Origin: Caprella mutica
Lineage: Eukaryota; Arthropoda; Malacostraca; Amphipoda; Caprellidae
NCBI GenBank assembly: GCA_947561585.1
Contig: CANNZV010002513.1
Coordinates: 31,428-95,427, forward strand
Reading direction: 5' to 3'
DNA length: 64,000 nucleotides
Shown: positions 42,047 through 55,914 of the stretch, in pieces
How positions within the stretch are numbered: position 1 is the first letter of the stretch
Layout of the letters: each line of letters opens with the position of its first letter
Made by a program: the position numbers and the translations under genes
The notes under the pieces: model-generated
Databases searched by the model: none
Told to the model about the DNA's origin: nothing
Seen by the model: the letters and a program-made list of their open reading frames with translations, nothing else

Positions 42047-45000
42047 TCACTCTACTCTATGTACACCACTCTACTCTAGGTACACCACTCTACTCTAGAT
42101 ACTTCACTCTACTCTAGGTACTTCACTCTACTCTATGTACACCACTCTACTCTAGGTACTTCACTCTACTCTAGGTACTTCACTCTACTCTAGGTACACC
42201 ACTCTACTCTAGGTACTTCACTCTACTCTAGGTACATCACTCTACTCTATGTACATCACTCTACTCTAGGTACTTCACTCTACTCTATGTACACCACTCT
42301 ACTCTAGGTACATCACTCTACTCTAGATACTTCACTCTACTCTAGGTACTTCACTCTACTCTATGTACACCACTCTACTCTATGTACTTCACTCTACTCT
42401 ATGTACACCACTCTACTCTAGGTACTTCACTCTACTCTAGGTACTTCACTCTACTCTAGGTACACCACTCTACTCTAGGTACTTCACTCTACTCTAGGTA
42501 CATCACTCTACTCTATGTACATCACTCTACTCTAGGTACTTCACTCTACTCTATGTACACCACTCTACTCTACGTACTTCACTCTACTCTATGTACACCA
42601 CTCTACTCTAGGTACTTCACTCTACTCTAGGTACACCACTCTACTCTAGGTACTTCACTTGACTCTATGTACACCACTCTACTCTAGGTACTTCACTCTA
42701 CTCTAGGTACTTCACTCTACTCTATGTACACCACTCTACTCTAGGTACTTCACTCTACTCTATGTACACCACTCTACTCTAGGTACTTCACTCTACTCTA
42801 GGTACACCACTCTACTCTAGATACTTCACTCTACTCTAGGTACATCACTCTACTCTATGTACACCACTCTACTCTAGGTACTTCACTCTACTCTATGTAC
42901 ACCACTCTACTCTAGGTACTTCACTCTACTCTATGTACACCACTCTACTCTAAGTACTTCACTCTACTCTAGGTACACCACTCTACTCTAGGTAATTCAC
43001 TTTACTCTAGGTACACCACTCTACTCTAGGTACTTCACTCTACTCTAGGTACACCACTCTACTCTAGGTACTTCACTCTACTCTAGGTACTTCACTCTAC
43101 TCTAGGTACTTCACTTTACTCTAGGTACACCACTCTACTCTGAGTACTTCACTCTACTCTAGGTACACCACTCTACTCTAGGTACTTCACTCTACTCTAT
43201 ATACACCACTCTACTCTAGGTACTTCGCTCTACTCTAGTTACTTCACTCTACTCTAGGTACACCACTCTACTCTAGGTACTTCACTCTACTCTCGGTACT
43301 TCACTCTACTCTAGGTACACCACTCTACTCTAGGTACTTCACTCTACTCTCGGTACTTCACTCTACTCTAGGTACTTCACTCTACTCTAGGTACACCACT
43401 CTACTCTAGGTACATCACTCTACTCTAGGTACATCACTCTATTCTAGGTACTTCACTCTACTTTAGGTACTTCACTCTATTCTAGGTACTTCACTCTACT
43501 CTAGGTACATCACTCTACTCTAGGTACACCACTCTACTCTAGGTACTTCACTCTACTCTAGGTACTTCACTCTACTCTAGGTACACCACTCTACTCTAGG
43601 TACATCACTCTACTCTAGGTACTTCACTCTACTCTAAGTACATCACTCTACTCTAGGTACATCACTCTATTCTAGGTACTTCACTCTACTCTAAGTACAT
43701 CATTCTACTCTAGGTACTTCACTATACTCTAGGTACTTCACTCTTCTCTAGGTACATCACTCTACTCTAGGTACATCACTCTACTCTAGGTACTTCACTC
43801 TACTCTAGGTACTTCACTCTACTCTAGGTACATCACTCTACTCTAGGTACACCACTCTACTCTAGGTACTTCACTCTACTCTAGGTACTTCACTCTACTC
43901 TAGGTACACCACTCTACTCTAGGTACATCACTCTACTCTAGGTACTTCACTCTACTCTAAGTACATCACTCTACTCTAGGTACATCACTCTATTCTAGGT
44001 ACTTCACTCTACTCTAAGTACATCACTCTACTCTAGGTACTTCACTATACTCTAGGTACTTCACTCTTCTCTAGGTACATCACTCTACTCTAGGTACATC
44101 ACTCTACTCTAGGTACTTCACTGTACTCTAGGTACTTCACTCTACTCTAGGTACTTCACTATACTCTAGGTACTTCACTCTTCTCTAGGTATATCACTCT
44201 ACTCTAGGTACATCACTCAACTCTAGGTACTTCACTCTACTCTAGGTACATCACTCTACTCTAGGTACATCACTCTATTCTAGGTACTTCACTCTACTTT
44301 AGGTACTTCACTCTATTCTAGGTACTTCACTCTACTCTAAGTACATCACTCTACTCTAGGTACTTCACTATACTCTAGGTACTTCACTCTTCTCTAGGTA
44401 CATCACTCTACTCTAGGTACATCACTCTACTCTAGGTACTTCACTCTACTCTAGGTACATCACTCTACTCTAGGTACATCACTCTATTCTAGGTACTTCA
44501 CTCTATTTTAGGTACTTCACTCTACTCTAGGTACATCACTCTACTCTAGGTACACCACTCTACTCTAGGTACTTCACTCTACTCCAGGTACTTCATTCTA
44601 CTCTAGGTACTTCACTCTACTCTAAGTACATCACTCTACTCTAGGTACACCACTCTACTCTAGGTACATCACTCTACTCTAGGTACTTCACTCTACTCTA
44701 GGTACATCACTTTACTCTAGGTACATCACTCTACTCTAGGTACTTCACTCTACTCTAGGTACATCACTCTACTCTAGGTACATCACTCTATTCTAGGTAA
44801 TTCACTCTACTTTAGGTACATCACTCTACTTTAGATACTTCACTCTACTCTAGGTACTTCACTCTACTCTAGGTACATCACTCTACTCTAGGTACACCAC
44901 TCTACTCTAGGTACTTCACTCTACTCTAGGTGCATCACTCAACTCTAGGTACATCACTCTACTCTAGGTACATCACTCTACTCTAGGTACATCACTCTAC

Positions 45001-45601
45001 TCTAGGTACACCACTCTACTCTAGGTACTTCACTCTACTCTAGGTACTTCACTCTACTCTAGGTACATCACTCTACTCTAGGTACATCACTCTATTCTAG
45101 GTACTTCACTCTACTTTAGGTACTTCACTCTACTCTAGGTACATCACTCTACTCTATGTACATCACTCTACTCTAGGTACATCACTCTACTCTAGGTACA
45201 TCACTCTATTCTAGGTACTTCACTCTACTCTAGGTACTTCACTCTACTCTAGGTACATCACTCTACTCTAGGTACACCACTCTACTCTAGGTACTTCACT
45301 CTACTCCAGGTACTTCATTCTACTCTAGGTACTTCACTCTACTCTAGGTACATCACTCTACTCTAGGTACACCACTCTACTCTAGATACTTCACTCTACT
45401 CTAGGTACATCACTCTACTCTAGGTACATCACTCTATTCTAGGTACTTCACTCTACTTTAGGTACTTCACTCTACTCTAGGTACATCACTCTACTCTAGG
45501 TACACCACTCTACTCTAGGTACATCACTCTACTCTAGGTACTTCACTCTACTCTAGTTACTTCACTCTACTCTAGTTACATCACTCTACTCTAGGTACAT
45601 C
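42047..45601. repeat. 19-bp minisatellite array, left part
   Basis: About 187 units of 19 bases read CACTCTACTCTAGGTACWT (the last part of the unit varies as ACTTC, ACATC or ACACC). The three variants occur in an ordered pattern, and blocks of several units recur (for example around 42160, 42450 and 43560-43900), showing that larger blocks were duplicated. The array continues at 50975-51170 after an inserted element. It is non-coding. Confidence 0.95.
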
Positions 45602-48600
45602 CAGAGATGGGCGGGAAAGTACTTCCCAATTACCAAGTAAAAGTACTAAGTAACAAGTAAGTACTTCAAGTACTACTTGAAGTACTTTCTAAAAAGTACT
45701 TTGAATAATTACTTAGGAGTACTTTTTACAAGTACTTGTTACTTTCCAAGTAAAAAGTACTTTCCAAAGTACATTTTTTCCTTTCAGTCAAGAGATTTTA
45801 AAAGATAAAATTCAAAATCTCTACAAAATCAATTCTTTTACTCATCAAAAATGTATTTACAGCAACTGGATAAAAACTAGAGTTTGAAAAGGTCCAACAT
45901 GTTGGAAAATTGTTTGTCAAGCAGTAAAATTGAAAACTTTGTCAAACAGTAGAATCGAAAACTAAGACTGTAAGACATTGTATACTTTCATGTGACGGTG
46001 AATATTTATATATTCTGACATACAATCATGTATAGAGACTATGAGTTATATTGACCAATTTAAGTACATTAAATATAATTATTTTGTGATACCTAGATAT
46101 CACAACCAATATTTACCAAACACATTGACGAATTATAAGCGTGTGGACGTGTAGAGTGAGTCACTGTGATGATGAACTGTCAGAGAAAGTAGTCACTGTG
46201 ATGATGTACTGTCAGAGAAAAGAGTCACTGTGATGATGTACTATCAGAGAAAAGAGTCACTGTGATGATGTACTATCAGAGAAAAGAGTCACTGTGATGA
46301 TGTACTATCAGAGAAAAGAGTCACTATGATGATGTACTCTCAGAGAAAAGTCACCTTGATGATGTACTATCAGAGAAAAGAGTCACTGTGATGATGTATT
46401 ATCAGAGAAGAGAGTCACTGTGATGATGTACTGTCAGAGAAAAGAGTCACTGTGATGATGTACTATCAGAGAAAAGAGTCACTGTGATGATGTACTATCA
46501 GAAAAAAGAGTCAATGTGATGATGTACTATCAAAGTAAAGTGTCACTGTGATGATGTACTATCAGAGAAAAGAGTCACTGTGATGATGTACTAGCAGAGA
46601 AAAGAGTCACTGTGATGATGTACTATCAGAGAAAAGAGTCACTGTGATGATGTACTATCAGAGAAAAGAGTCACTGTGATGATGTACTATCAGAGAAAAG
46701 AGTCACTGTGATGATGTACTATCAGAGAAAAGAGTCACTGTGATGATGTACTATCAGAGAAAAGAGTCACTGTGATGATGTACTGTCAGAGAAAAGAGTC
46801 ACTGTGATGATGTACTATCAGAGAGAAGAGTCACTGTGATGATGTACTATCAGAGAAAAGAGTCACTGTGATGATGTACTATCAGAGAAAAGAGTCACTG
46901 TGATGATGTACTATCAGAGAAAAGAGTCACTGTGATGATGTACTATCAGAGAAAAGAGTCACTGTGATGATGTACTATCTGAGAAAAGAGTCACTGTGAT
47001 GATGTACTATCAAAGAAGAGAGTCACTGAGATGATGTACTGTCAGAGAAGAGAGTCACTGTGATGATGTACTGTCAGAGAAAAGAGTCACTGTGATGATG
47101 TACTATCAGAGAAAAGAGTCACTGTGATGATGTACTATCAGAGAGAAGATTCACTGTGATGATGTACTATCAGAGAAAAGAGTCACTATGATGATGTACT
47201 ATCAGAGAAAAGTCACTTTGATGATGTACTATCCGAGAAAAGAGTCACTGTGATGATGTACTATCAGAGAAGAGAGTCACTGTGATGATGTACTGTCAGA
47301 GAAAAGAGTCACTGTGATGATGTACTATCAGAGAAAAGAGTCACTGTGATGATGTACTATCAGAGAAAAGAGTCACTGTGATGATGTACTATCAGAGAAA
47401 AGAGTCACTGTGATGATGTACTGTCAGAGAAAAGAGTCACTGTGATGATGTACTATCAGAGAGAAGAGTCACTGTGATGATGTACTATCAGAGAAAAGAG
47501 TCACTGTGATGATGTACTATCAGAGAAAAGAGTCACTGTGATGATGTACTATCAGAGAAAAGAGTCACTGTGATGATGTACTATCAGAGAAAAGAGTCAC
47601 TGTGATGATGTACTATCTGAGAAAAGAGTCACTGTGATGATGTACTATCAAAGAAGAGAGTCACTGTGATGATGTACTGTCAGAGAAGAGAGTCACTGTG
47701 ATGATGTACTGTCAGAGAAAAGAGTCATTGTGATGATGTACTATCAGAGAAAAGAGTCACTGTGATGATGTACTATCAGAGAAAAGAGTCACTGTGATGA
47801 TGTACTATCAGAGAAAAGAGTCACTATGATGATGTACTATCAGAGAAAAGTCACTTTGATGATGTACTATCAGAGAAAAGAGTCACTGTGATGATGTACT
47901 ATCAGAGAAGAGAGTCACTGACTCACTGTGATGATGTACTGTCAGAGAAAAGAGTCACTGTGATGATGTACTATCAGAGTAAAGAGTCACTGTGATGATG
48001 TACTATCAGAGAAAAGAGTCAGTGTGATGATGTACTATCAGAGAAAAGAGTCACTGTGATGATGTACTATCAGAGTAAAGAGTCACTGTGATGATGTACT
48101 ATCAGAGAAAAGAGTCAGTGTGATGATGTACTATCAGAGAAAAGAGTCACTGTGATGATGTACTATCAGAGAAAAGAGTCACTGTGATGATGTACTATCA
48201 GAGAAAAGAGTCACTGTGATGATGTACTATAAGAGAAAAGAGTCACTGTGATGATGTACTATCAGAGAAAAGAGTCACTGCGATGATGTACTCTCAGTGA
48301 AAAGAGTCACTGTGATGATGTACTATCAGAGAGAAGAGTCACTGTGATGATGTACTATCAGAGAAAAGAGTCACTGTGATGATGTACTATCAGAGAAAAG
48401 AGTCACTGTGATGATGTACTATCTGAGAAAAGAGTCACTGTGATGATGTACTATAAGAGAAAAGAGTCACTGTGATGATGTACTATAAGAGAAAAGAGTC
48501 ACTGTGATGATGTACTATCAGAGAAAAGAGTCACTGTGATGATGTACTCTCAGTGAAAAGAGTCACTGTGATGATGTACTATCAGAGAGAAGAGTCACTG

Positions 48601-50974
48601 TGATGATGTACTATCAGAGAAAAGAGTCACTGTGATGATGTACTATCAGAGAAAAGAGTCACTGTGATGATGTACTGTCAGAGAAAAAAGTCACTGAGAA
48701 GATGTACTATCAAAGAAGAGAGTCACTGTGATGATGTACTGTCAGAGAAGAGAGTCACTGTGATGATGTACTGTCAGAGAAAAGAGTCATTGTGATGATG
48801 TACTATCAGAGAAAAGAGTCACTGTGATGATGTACTATCAGATAAAAGAGTCACTGTGATGATGTACTATCAGAGAAAAGAGTCACTATGATGATGTACT
48901 ATCAGAGAAAAGTCACTTTGATGATGTACTATCAGAGAAAAGTGTCACTGTGATGATGTACTATCAGAGAAGAGAGTCACTGACTCACTGTGATGATGTA
49001 CTGTCAGAGAAAAGAGTCACTGTGATGATGTACTATCAGAGTAAAGAGTCACTGTGATGATGTACTATCAGAGAAAAGAGTCAGTGTGATGATGTACTAT
49101 CAGAGAAAAGAGTCACTGTGATGATGTACTATCAGAGAAAAGAGTCACTGTGATGATGTACTATCAGAGAAAAGAGTCACTGTGATGATGTACTATCAGA
49201 GAAAAGAGTCACTGTGATGATGTACTATCAGAGAAAAGAGTCATTGTGATGATGTACTGTCAGAGAAAAGAGTCACTGTGATGATGTACTATCAGAGAGA
49301 AGAGTCACTGTGATGATGTACTATCAGAGAAAAGAGTCACTGTGATGATGTACTATCAGAGAAAAGAGTCACTGTGATGATGTACTATCAGAGAAAAGAG
49401 TCACTGTGATGATGTACTCTCAGTGAAAAGAGTCACTGTGATGATGTACTATCAGAGAGAAGAGTCACTGTGATGATGTACTATCAGAGAAAAGAGTCAC
49501 TGTGATGATGTACTATCAGAGAAAAGAGTCACTGTGATGATGTACTATCTGAGAAAAGAGTCACTGTGATGATGTACTATCAAAGAAGAGAGTCACTGTG
49601 ATGATGTACTGTCAGAGAAGAGAGTCACTGTGATGATGTACTGTCAGAGAAAAGAGTCATTGTGATGATGTACTATCAGAGAAAAGAGTCACTGTGATGA
49701 TGTACTATCAGAGAAAAGAGTCACTGTGATGATGTACTATCAGAGAAAAGAGTCACTATGATGATGTACTATCAGAGAAAAGTCACTTTGATGATGTACT
49801 ATCAGAGAAAAGAGTCACTGTGATGATGTACTATCAGAGAAGAGAGTCACTGACTCACTGTGATGATGTACTGTCAGAGAAAAGAGTCACTGTGATGATG
49901 TACTATCAGAGTAAAGAGTCACTGTGATGATGTACTATCAGAGAAAAGAGTCAGTGTGATGATGTACTATCAGAGAAAAGAGTCACTGTGATGATGTACT
50001 ATCAGAGAAAAGAGTCACTGTGATGATGTACTATCAGAGAAAAGAGTCACTGTGATGATGTACTATCAGAGAAAAGAGTCACTGTGATGATGTACTATCA
50101 GAGAAAAGAGTCATTGTGATGATGTACTGTCAGAGAAAAGAGTCACTGTGATGATGTACTATCAGAGAGAAGAGTCACTGTGATGATGTACTATCAGAGA
50201 AAAGAGTCACTGTGATGATGTACTATCAGAGAAAAGAGTCACTGTGATGATGTACTATAAGAGAAAAGAGTCACTGTGATGATGTACTATCAGAGAAAAG
50301 AGTCACTGTGATGATGTACTCTCAGTGAAAAGAGTCACTGTGATGATGTACTATCAGAGAGAAGAGTCACTGTGATGATGTACTATCAGAGAAAAGAGTC
50401 ACTGTGATGATGTACTATCAGAGAAAAGAGTCACTGTGATGATGTACTATCTGAGAAAAGAGTCACTGTGATGATGTACTATTAGAGAAAAGAGTCACTG
50501 TGATGATGTACTATAAGAGAAAAGAGTCATTGTGATGATGTACTGTCAGAGAAAAGAGTCACTGTGATGATGTACTATCAGAGAGAAGAGTCACTGTGAT
50601 GATGTACTATCAGAGAGAAGAGTCACTGTGATGATGTACTATCAGAGAAAAGAGTCACTGTGATGATGTACTATCAGAGAAAAGAGTCACTGTGATGATG
50701 TACTGTCAGAGAAAAAAGTCACTGAGAAGATGTACTATCAGAGAAAAGAGTCACTGAGAAGATGTACTATCAGAGTTAACAGTATAAATTATTAGTTTTT
50801 AAATTGTATAGTAAATATACTTGGTACTTGAAAGTACTTTAAAAAGTATTTGGTACTTGTACTTTGAAAGTACTTTTTTATTTGACTACTTGGGAAACTA
50901 CTTCAAGTACAAGGATTTACGAGTACTTGTACTTTGTACCTAAGTACTTTCGATGTACTTTTCGCCCATCCCTG
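45602..50974. mobile_element. hAT-like non-autonomous element, copy B, 5.4 kb, carrying 32-bp satellite
   Basis: The ends CAGAGATGGGCGGGAAAGTAC and GTACTTTTCGCCCATCCCTG are inverted. The flanking octamers 45594-45601 and 50975-50982 are both GGTACATC. Removing the element and one octamer restores a perfect 19-bp array unit, so this is a real target duplication and not array periodicity. The first ~550 and last ~200 bases match copy A (20475-23015) closely, including the subterminal AGTACTT motifs. Only the satellite length differs. No transposase is present. Confidence 0.92.
46155..50770. repeat. 32-bp satellite array inside hAT-like copy B
   Basis: About 144 units of the GAGTCACTGTGATGATGTAC / TATCAGAGAAAA repeat form the array. 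Most are 32 bases, more uniform than in copy A. A rare variant (GAGTCACTGACTCACTG) recurs at 47921, 48983 and 49853, each time in the same neighbourhood of variant units. This marks duplicated blocks of roughly 0.87-1.06 kb, a higher-order structure. No spacers and no coding sequence are seen. Confidence 0.95.
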
Positions 50975-51172
50975 GGTACATCACTCTATTCTAGGTACTT
51001 CACTCTACTTTAGGTACTTCATTCTACTCTAGGTACATCACTCTACTCTAGGTACACCACTCTACTCTAGGTACATCACTCTACTCTAGGTACACCACTC
51101 TACTCTAGGTACATCACTCTACTCTAGGTACTTCACTCTACTCTAGGTACTTCACTCTACTCTAGGTACCTC
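50975..51172. repeat. 19-bp minisatellite array, right part
   Basis: About 10 further units of the 42047-45601 array follow, in phase once the inserted element and one 8-base copy of its target are removed. The array ends in GGTACCTCACACAAT. Confidence 0.95.
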
Positions 51173-51489
51173 ACACAATATAATGACAATAGACTGTAGA
51201 ATAAAGAACACATCAGGTTAGGTTTAGGCTTGCCAGGTTTGTTAATTAACAAGACACTTTTAAATATGAAGATTAAAATTCTTTAGTTCTATTTATTATT
51301 TCGGTAACTATATGGTTTCCCTATTTTTCCATGAGAATTTTTAATGTGTTGTCAAAAACTAATATTTTACTGTTAATTTGTTCAAGAACTCTTGCTAGTT
51401 CCAAATAATATCAGAGCAGGTATAATTTTTTCTACAAAATGGGGTCAATGAATGTGTAACTGTCGCGTCACCGTTACGAAAAAGACAAT

Positions 51490-51549
51490 AGCTTTGCCCT
51501 AATCCTAACCAACCGGTTAGAGACTACTTCGTGAGGATTAGGGCAAAGC
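51490..51549. repeat. 16-bp stem hairpin
   Basis: GCTTTGCCCTAATCCT at 51491 is mirrored exactly by AGGATTAGGGCAAAGC at 51534, with a loop of ~27 bases that contains a smaller AACCGGTT palindrome. It is probably a remnant of a small MITE. Confidence 0.65.
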
Positions 51550-51664
51550 CTCAATTACCACATGCTAATTAAATAGCGGATCAAATTTCAACAGCTAGGT
51601 TATTATGAAAAAAAGTATTATTGAACTTTAGTTACATTTTAGTTATATATTATACATGTAGTTA

Positions 51665-51830
51665 GGTATCATAGATATGCATGTATCATAGATACGAAGG
51701 TATGATGGATACGAAGGTATGATGGATACGAAGGTATGATGGATACGAAGGTATCATTGATATGCAGGCATCATGGATACGAAGGTATCATGAATATGAT
51801 TGTATCATGGATACGAATTGTTGTAATATC
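51665..51830. repeat. Degenerate 17-bp tandem repeat (GATACGAAGGTATGATG)
   Basis: Eight to nine units of about 17 bases read GATACGAAGGTATSATG, with more diverged units at both edges. It is non-coding. Confidence 0.8.
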
Positions 51831-54108
51831 ACATTTCTCTTCTCAATGAATATATTTCAATGCTCGTGTTTTGATGACTTTAATAACCTATGGAAATTTT
51901 CACACGATATATAAATTGTATCTGGTAATTGCCACTTTACCCTAAGTAATTTATCTAGATTCCAAGATACACATGGTTTTTTATATCTAGACTGAGAGAG
52001 AATATATTTCAATTGAAATAAAGCTGCCTATATAACCAGAAAACCATTAAAACAGTTATTAACCAAACCTATAATCGGAAATCTTACCACCACAAATTCC
52101 TAATAATTAGAAAACATTACCAATAATTATCTCAACTGGACTGAAGTGATTAAAATGACATCATTTTCCCAAGAAAGTTCTTATGAGCTTTAAAATGTTT
52201 CAGACTCATCTAACATTGTGTAGGTATTAACATTAATCCACTGACGTAATATACTTTACTTACCTGTATAAGCAACTTAAAGAACTACAACACGGACAGA
52301 AATGTCGTACCCTTACCGATCTGTTATTATTAAAGGTTACTATAAAGAAAGAAATAATATAAATAGGACATATTGTAATAGTAGGTATGTTTGCATCAAT
52401 AATTATTGTTTAATTTAACCTATTCTTTATAATTATTTTAGTATTATCACTGATGATGAATTTTGAAACATGTGGTCCGATTTGATGATTTTGCAAAACT
52501 CGATATTGGAGTCTTTTTTATTGATTGACTCTACCTGAGTCAATCTGACTATGAACTAGGAGCCAATATGACTCTTGTTTTTGAGTAACAAATTAGGATG
52601 AGTCAAATTGACTCACATTTTTGTGCCGGTTTTGGAACAAACTGACAACTCAAATCTTGAGTCAATATGACTCGTATTTTTCTCAGTTTATCCACTATAA
52701 TGTATCCACTCCAACCTAATGAGTTGGATACCTTCCTACCTATCCATGGATATATTAAAACATTTCTTTATTAAATCAATGAACAGTAGTTCGCTGAATT
52801 AAAACAATGAAATTGCACTTTTTCCCTACAATTCTTTATGAGTTGGTTTGGAATGAAAAATAAATTCATTTGAAATAACCAAAGTTACATTATTTTGTTA
52901 CTTGAAAATTTTATTGTCATTTAATTTTCAATGACTTTCCAAAATTGTGAAGAAAATCCTGATACTGAATAATGAAATATAAAAGGAAAAAAAAATATTC
53001 TCTCAGTTTTATTATTAAAATACTAGTTTTATTACAATATATTTTTGAAGCCACAATCACTCAATATGATTTTTACACAAAAGAATGTTTTGGAGCATTT
53101 AATATATTTATAAACAATTGTTTTATTCTTATTATATAAATTTGATTGTAATTAATGTATGACTATCATTATTTAAACACAATCAGACAATAATAAAAAG
53201 ATTATATATTCTATACTCTACATTGAGTCTATAGGTACGACGACTAAAATGATTCGACAAAAATCCTGTCACTATAAATTATTGATTAAAAACATCGTCG
53301 GACAAAACCAATAAAAATCTCTTTGATAACAGCTGAAATTATGAATTTACAAATAAATAGATCAATATATTTTTAGTATTTGGTTAATAATAACTGATTA
53401 TAAAATTTCCCGACCGGGTATAGAATGATAGCATTTTTGATATTTAATGTATTTTATAATTCTTATTTGACATCACATTGAACAGCATAGTTTTATTTCC
53501 ATATAAAATACATAATTCCAATTTAGGTAATACTTCTCTACAATCTAACATCAATCCAAAATATTTATATGTTATCTAATTTACGAAGTCTTATGTACAA
53601 TAACTATTATAATTCTAAATAAAATTTTCTGTCAGTACATACAATAAATCATTTTCATTTATTTTGTTCTATAATTTCAAAATAAAAAATAATCGACACT
53701 AAACAAACATTTGAAAGTAATTAAACAATTCTGTTCATCAATAATAGTTATAGGCAACAAATAACTAAAATCTGAAAATTATTTATATTCAGAATTAGGA
53801 ATTGGAAATAATTTATTTATAAAAGTGTAACCACTGTAGGATTACATCCAGTCAACTCAATTTTACATTAGAGATAAGTATGTTCGATAGATGTATGTTC
53901 GATACAGGTACATTTGTTCGATAGATGTATGAATGTTCGATACAGGTGTATATGTTCGATAGAAGCATGTTCGTATAATTCTGAGAAATGTTCGAAGCCT
54001 TTCAATTACCCACCATGGTAGGAATCATTGGTGGGACATAGAAAATTTAGAGGGGCAATTATTAAACAAGTAGTTCATAGAAAATCATATATGGCATTTT
54101 TGAGAATA

Positions 54109-54370
54109 CAGTGCAACTCTTGAGTTATGAAGTTCTGAGTTATGAAGTACTCGAGTAATAGGGGACCTGAGTTATGAAATCTACTCGAGTAGATTTTTTC
54201 TATGCTTAAATTATAGAAAATGATATGCGTCAAGGATTTCGTCATAGTTATCCCTCAATGACCACAGTTTTCTAAGATTTTAAACATAGAAAACTATCTG
54301 GTACACTCGAGATATGTAGTGGCTCTGAGTTATGACGGAGCCAATACTTCATAACTCAGGATTTTCACTG
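54109..54370. mobile_element. pogo-like MITE (GAGTTATGAAG boxes)
   Basis: The left end CAGTGCAACTCTTGAGTTAT and right end CATAACTCAGGATTTTCACTG form inverted termini. Further CTGAGTTATGAAGT boxes lie inside in both orientations. TA precedes the left end; the right flank is CA, perhaps mutated. It is 262 bp and non-coding. The CAGT...AAC..GAGTTAT layout fits pogo/Tigger-type MITEs. Confidence 0.65.
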
Positions 54371-55914
54371 CAGTACATACCATCTATGATCATATGAAAT
54401 ATTGATGTTACATGCCCCAACAAATTTCCTACCTCGCATCATAAAATATTGCGGATGAATCTGCTGACATGAATTATGTCTCGGAAAAATATTCATTCCC
54501 GACAAAAACATGGAAGGTTAGGCAATTGTAGAACATAGAATATTAAATTATGACAAATGTTCTAAATAACTTTGGTAATAGACTCAGAGAAAATACTTCA
54601 TCTGATAGAACTATTCAAAACATGGCCCTTGACTTGAGAGTTCATCAAATTTAACTTAACAGCAAAGAGGCTAAACTAGAAATAGATAGCAAAGGTATTA
54701 TCCAATGAATTTAATGTTTGTTTTGTAACACATCAGCTGATATGCAATAGAAATTATATCTCTTAATTAGGGAACAGCTATTTCATAGTCTGAATAAAAT
54801 TGTTTACTCAATTTTCTTTTTCTTTTGCATAGTTAAACTATAAAATATTACAGTGCACAGTAGAGCAGAAATTTTCAATTTTATACTTAATTTTTTCCAT
54901 TAAATAAATAAGTTTTAAATATAATATGAAGAAATACTCTTTTTCTTTTTCATCTTTATATTTTATAGCTATTAGTGAACTTTCTTTTTTAATTTAGTAA
55001 TTTAATTTTTTGATATATAAGTATAGTTGAACAACTATAATTTTCTATTTTACAGTTGAAAATAGTTCAACCACCGTGTATAATATTCCGTTTTTGAAAA
55101 AAAAAATCATTCCTAAAAACACTAAAAAAACATTCTAAATTGAATTTTTTTTATTAAAATAATGTAGGTTTTATTAATATCAAACAATTAAAATAGTCCC
55201 TCTACCTTTCTGTACGATGGCAAAGACACTTTTTATTATTAAAATTATCTTAGTTCATTAAAGAAATATCTTCACAATTATTGTTTATTGCATTAATATT
55301 GTCAATATCCACTACTATTTTTATAATATAATAATTGTTATAATTCAGGCATGTGATTTAAAATGCCAATTTTTACATTTCTACGTACGGTGGTCACATG
55401 TTAAGCATTTAGCATTTTAGGGAAAATTGGACCTCTTTTTCACTCAGAAAACCTGGTAGGTACAGAGCTTTGTGTATTATAATTCTATTAAAAGATGTAA
55501 TCTTTCCTTTGGTTCCATTTCATCTCTACAGGTATAATAACTGTGAGATTTGTAAACCTACAATTTTAACTGTTTTCTTTATCTATTTCAGCACTTGTTA
55601 TTCAGCGGAGTAAATGAATTTGAAATTTATCAGTCTTTAGTTATGTATGAACTTATATCTCTTAATCTGTCATTCACCTTAAATAACACTAATGTAAAGT
55701 AATTCCAACGAGAATTTATTCATTTCTTTACCAACACCATTCTCAGTAATTCTTCATTAATATCTACAATTTACACAAAACTTCTATAGTTAATTAACTA
55801 TTATGAATATATATGTATCAAATACTGGAAAAAGCATGAATAATTCATTTGATTGAACATTCTTCTTCCCTTATTGCTTCTATTATAATTATTATCTTTT
55901 GTTTTCTTATATTC

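Larger units (their letters stand above)
51173..55880. other. AT-rich intergenic stretch with minor repeats
   Basis: No gene is supported. It includes a hairpin at 51490-51549, a small tandem repeat at 51665-51830, a degenerate GTTCGATAGATGTAT repeat at 53878-53975 and a MITE at 54109-54370. Several TGAGTCAATATGACTC-type boxes lie near 52530-52680. The rest is AT-rich with no readable structure. Confidence 0.45.

Noticed and set aside
45594..45601. GGTACATC duplication might be only array periodicity
   Set aside because: Rejected as an objection: without the element the array would continue with ACTCTA after GGTACATC. The right flank instead restarts with GGTACATC, so eight bases are truly duplicated.
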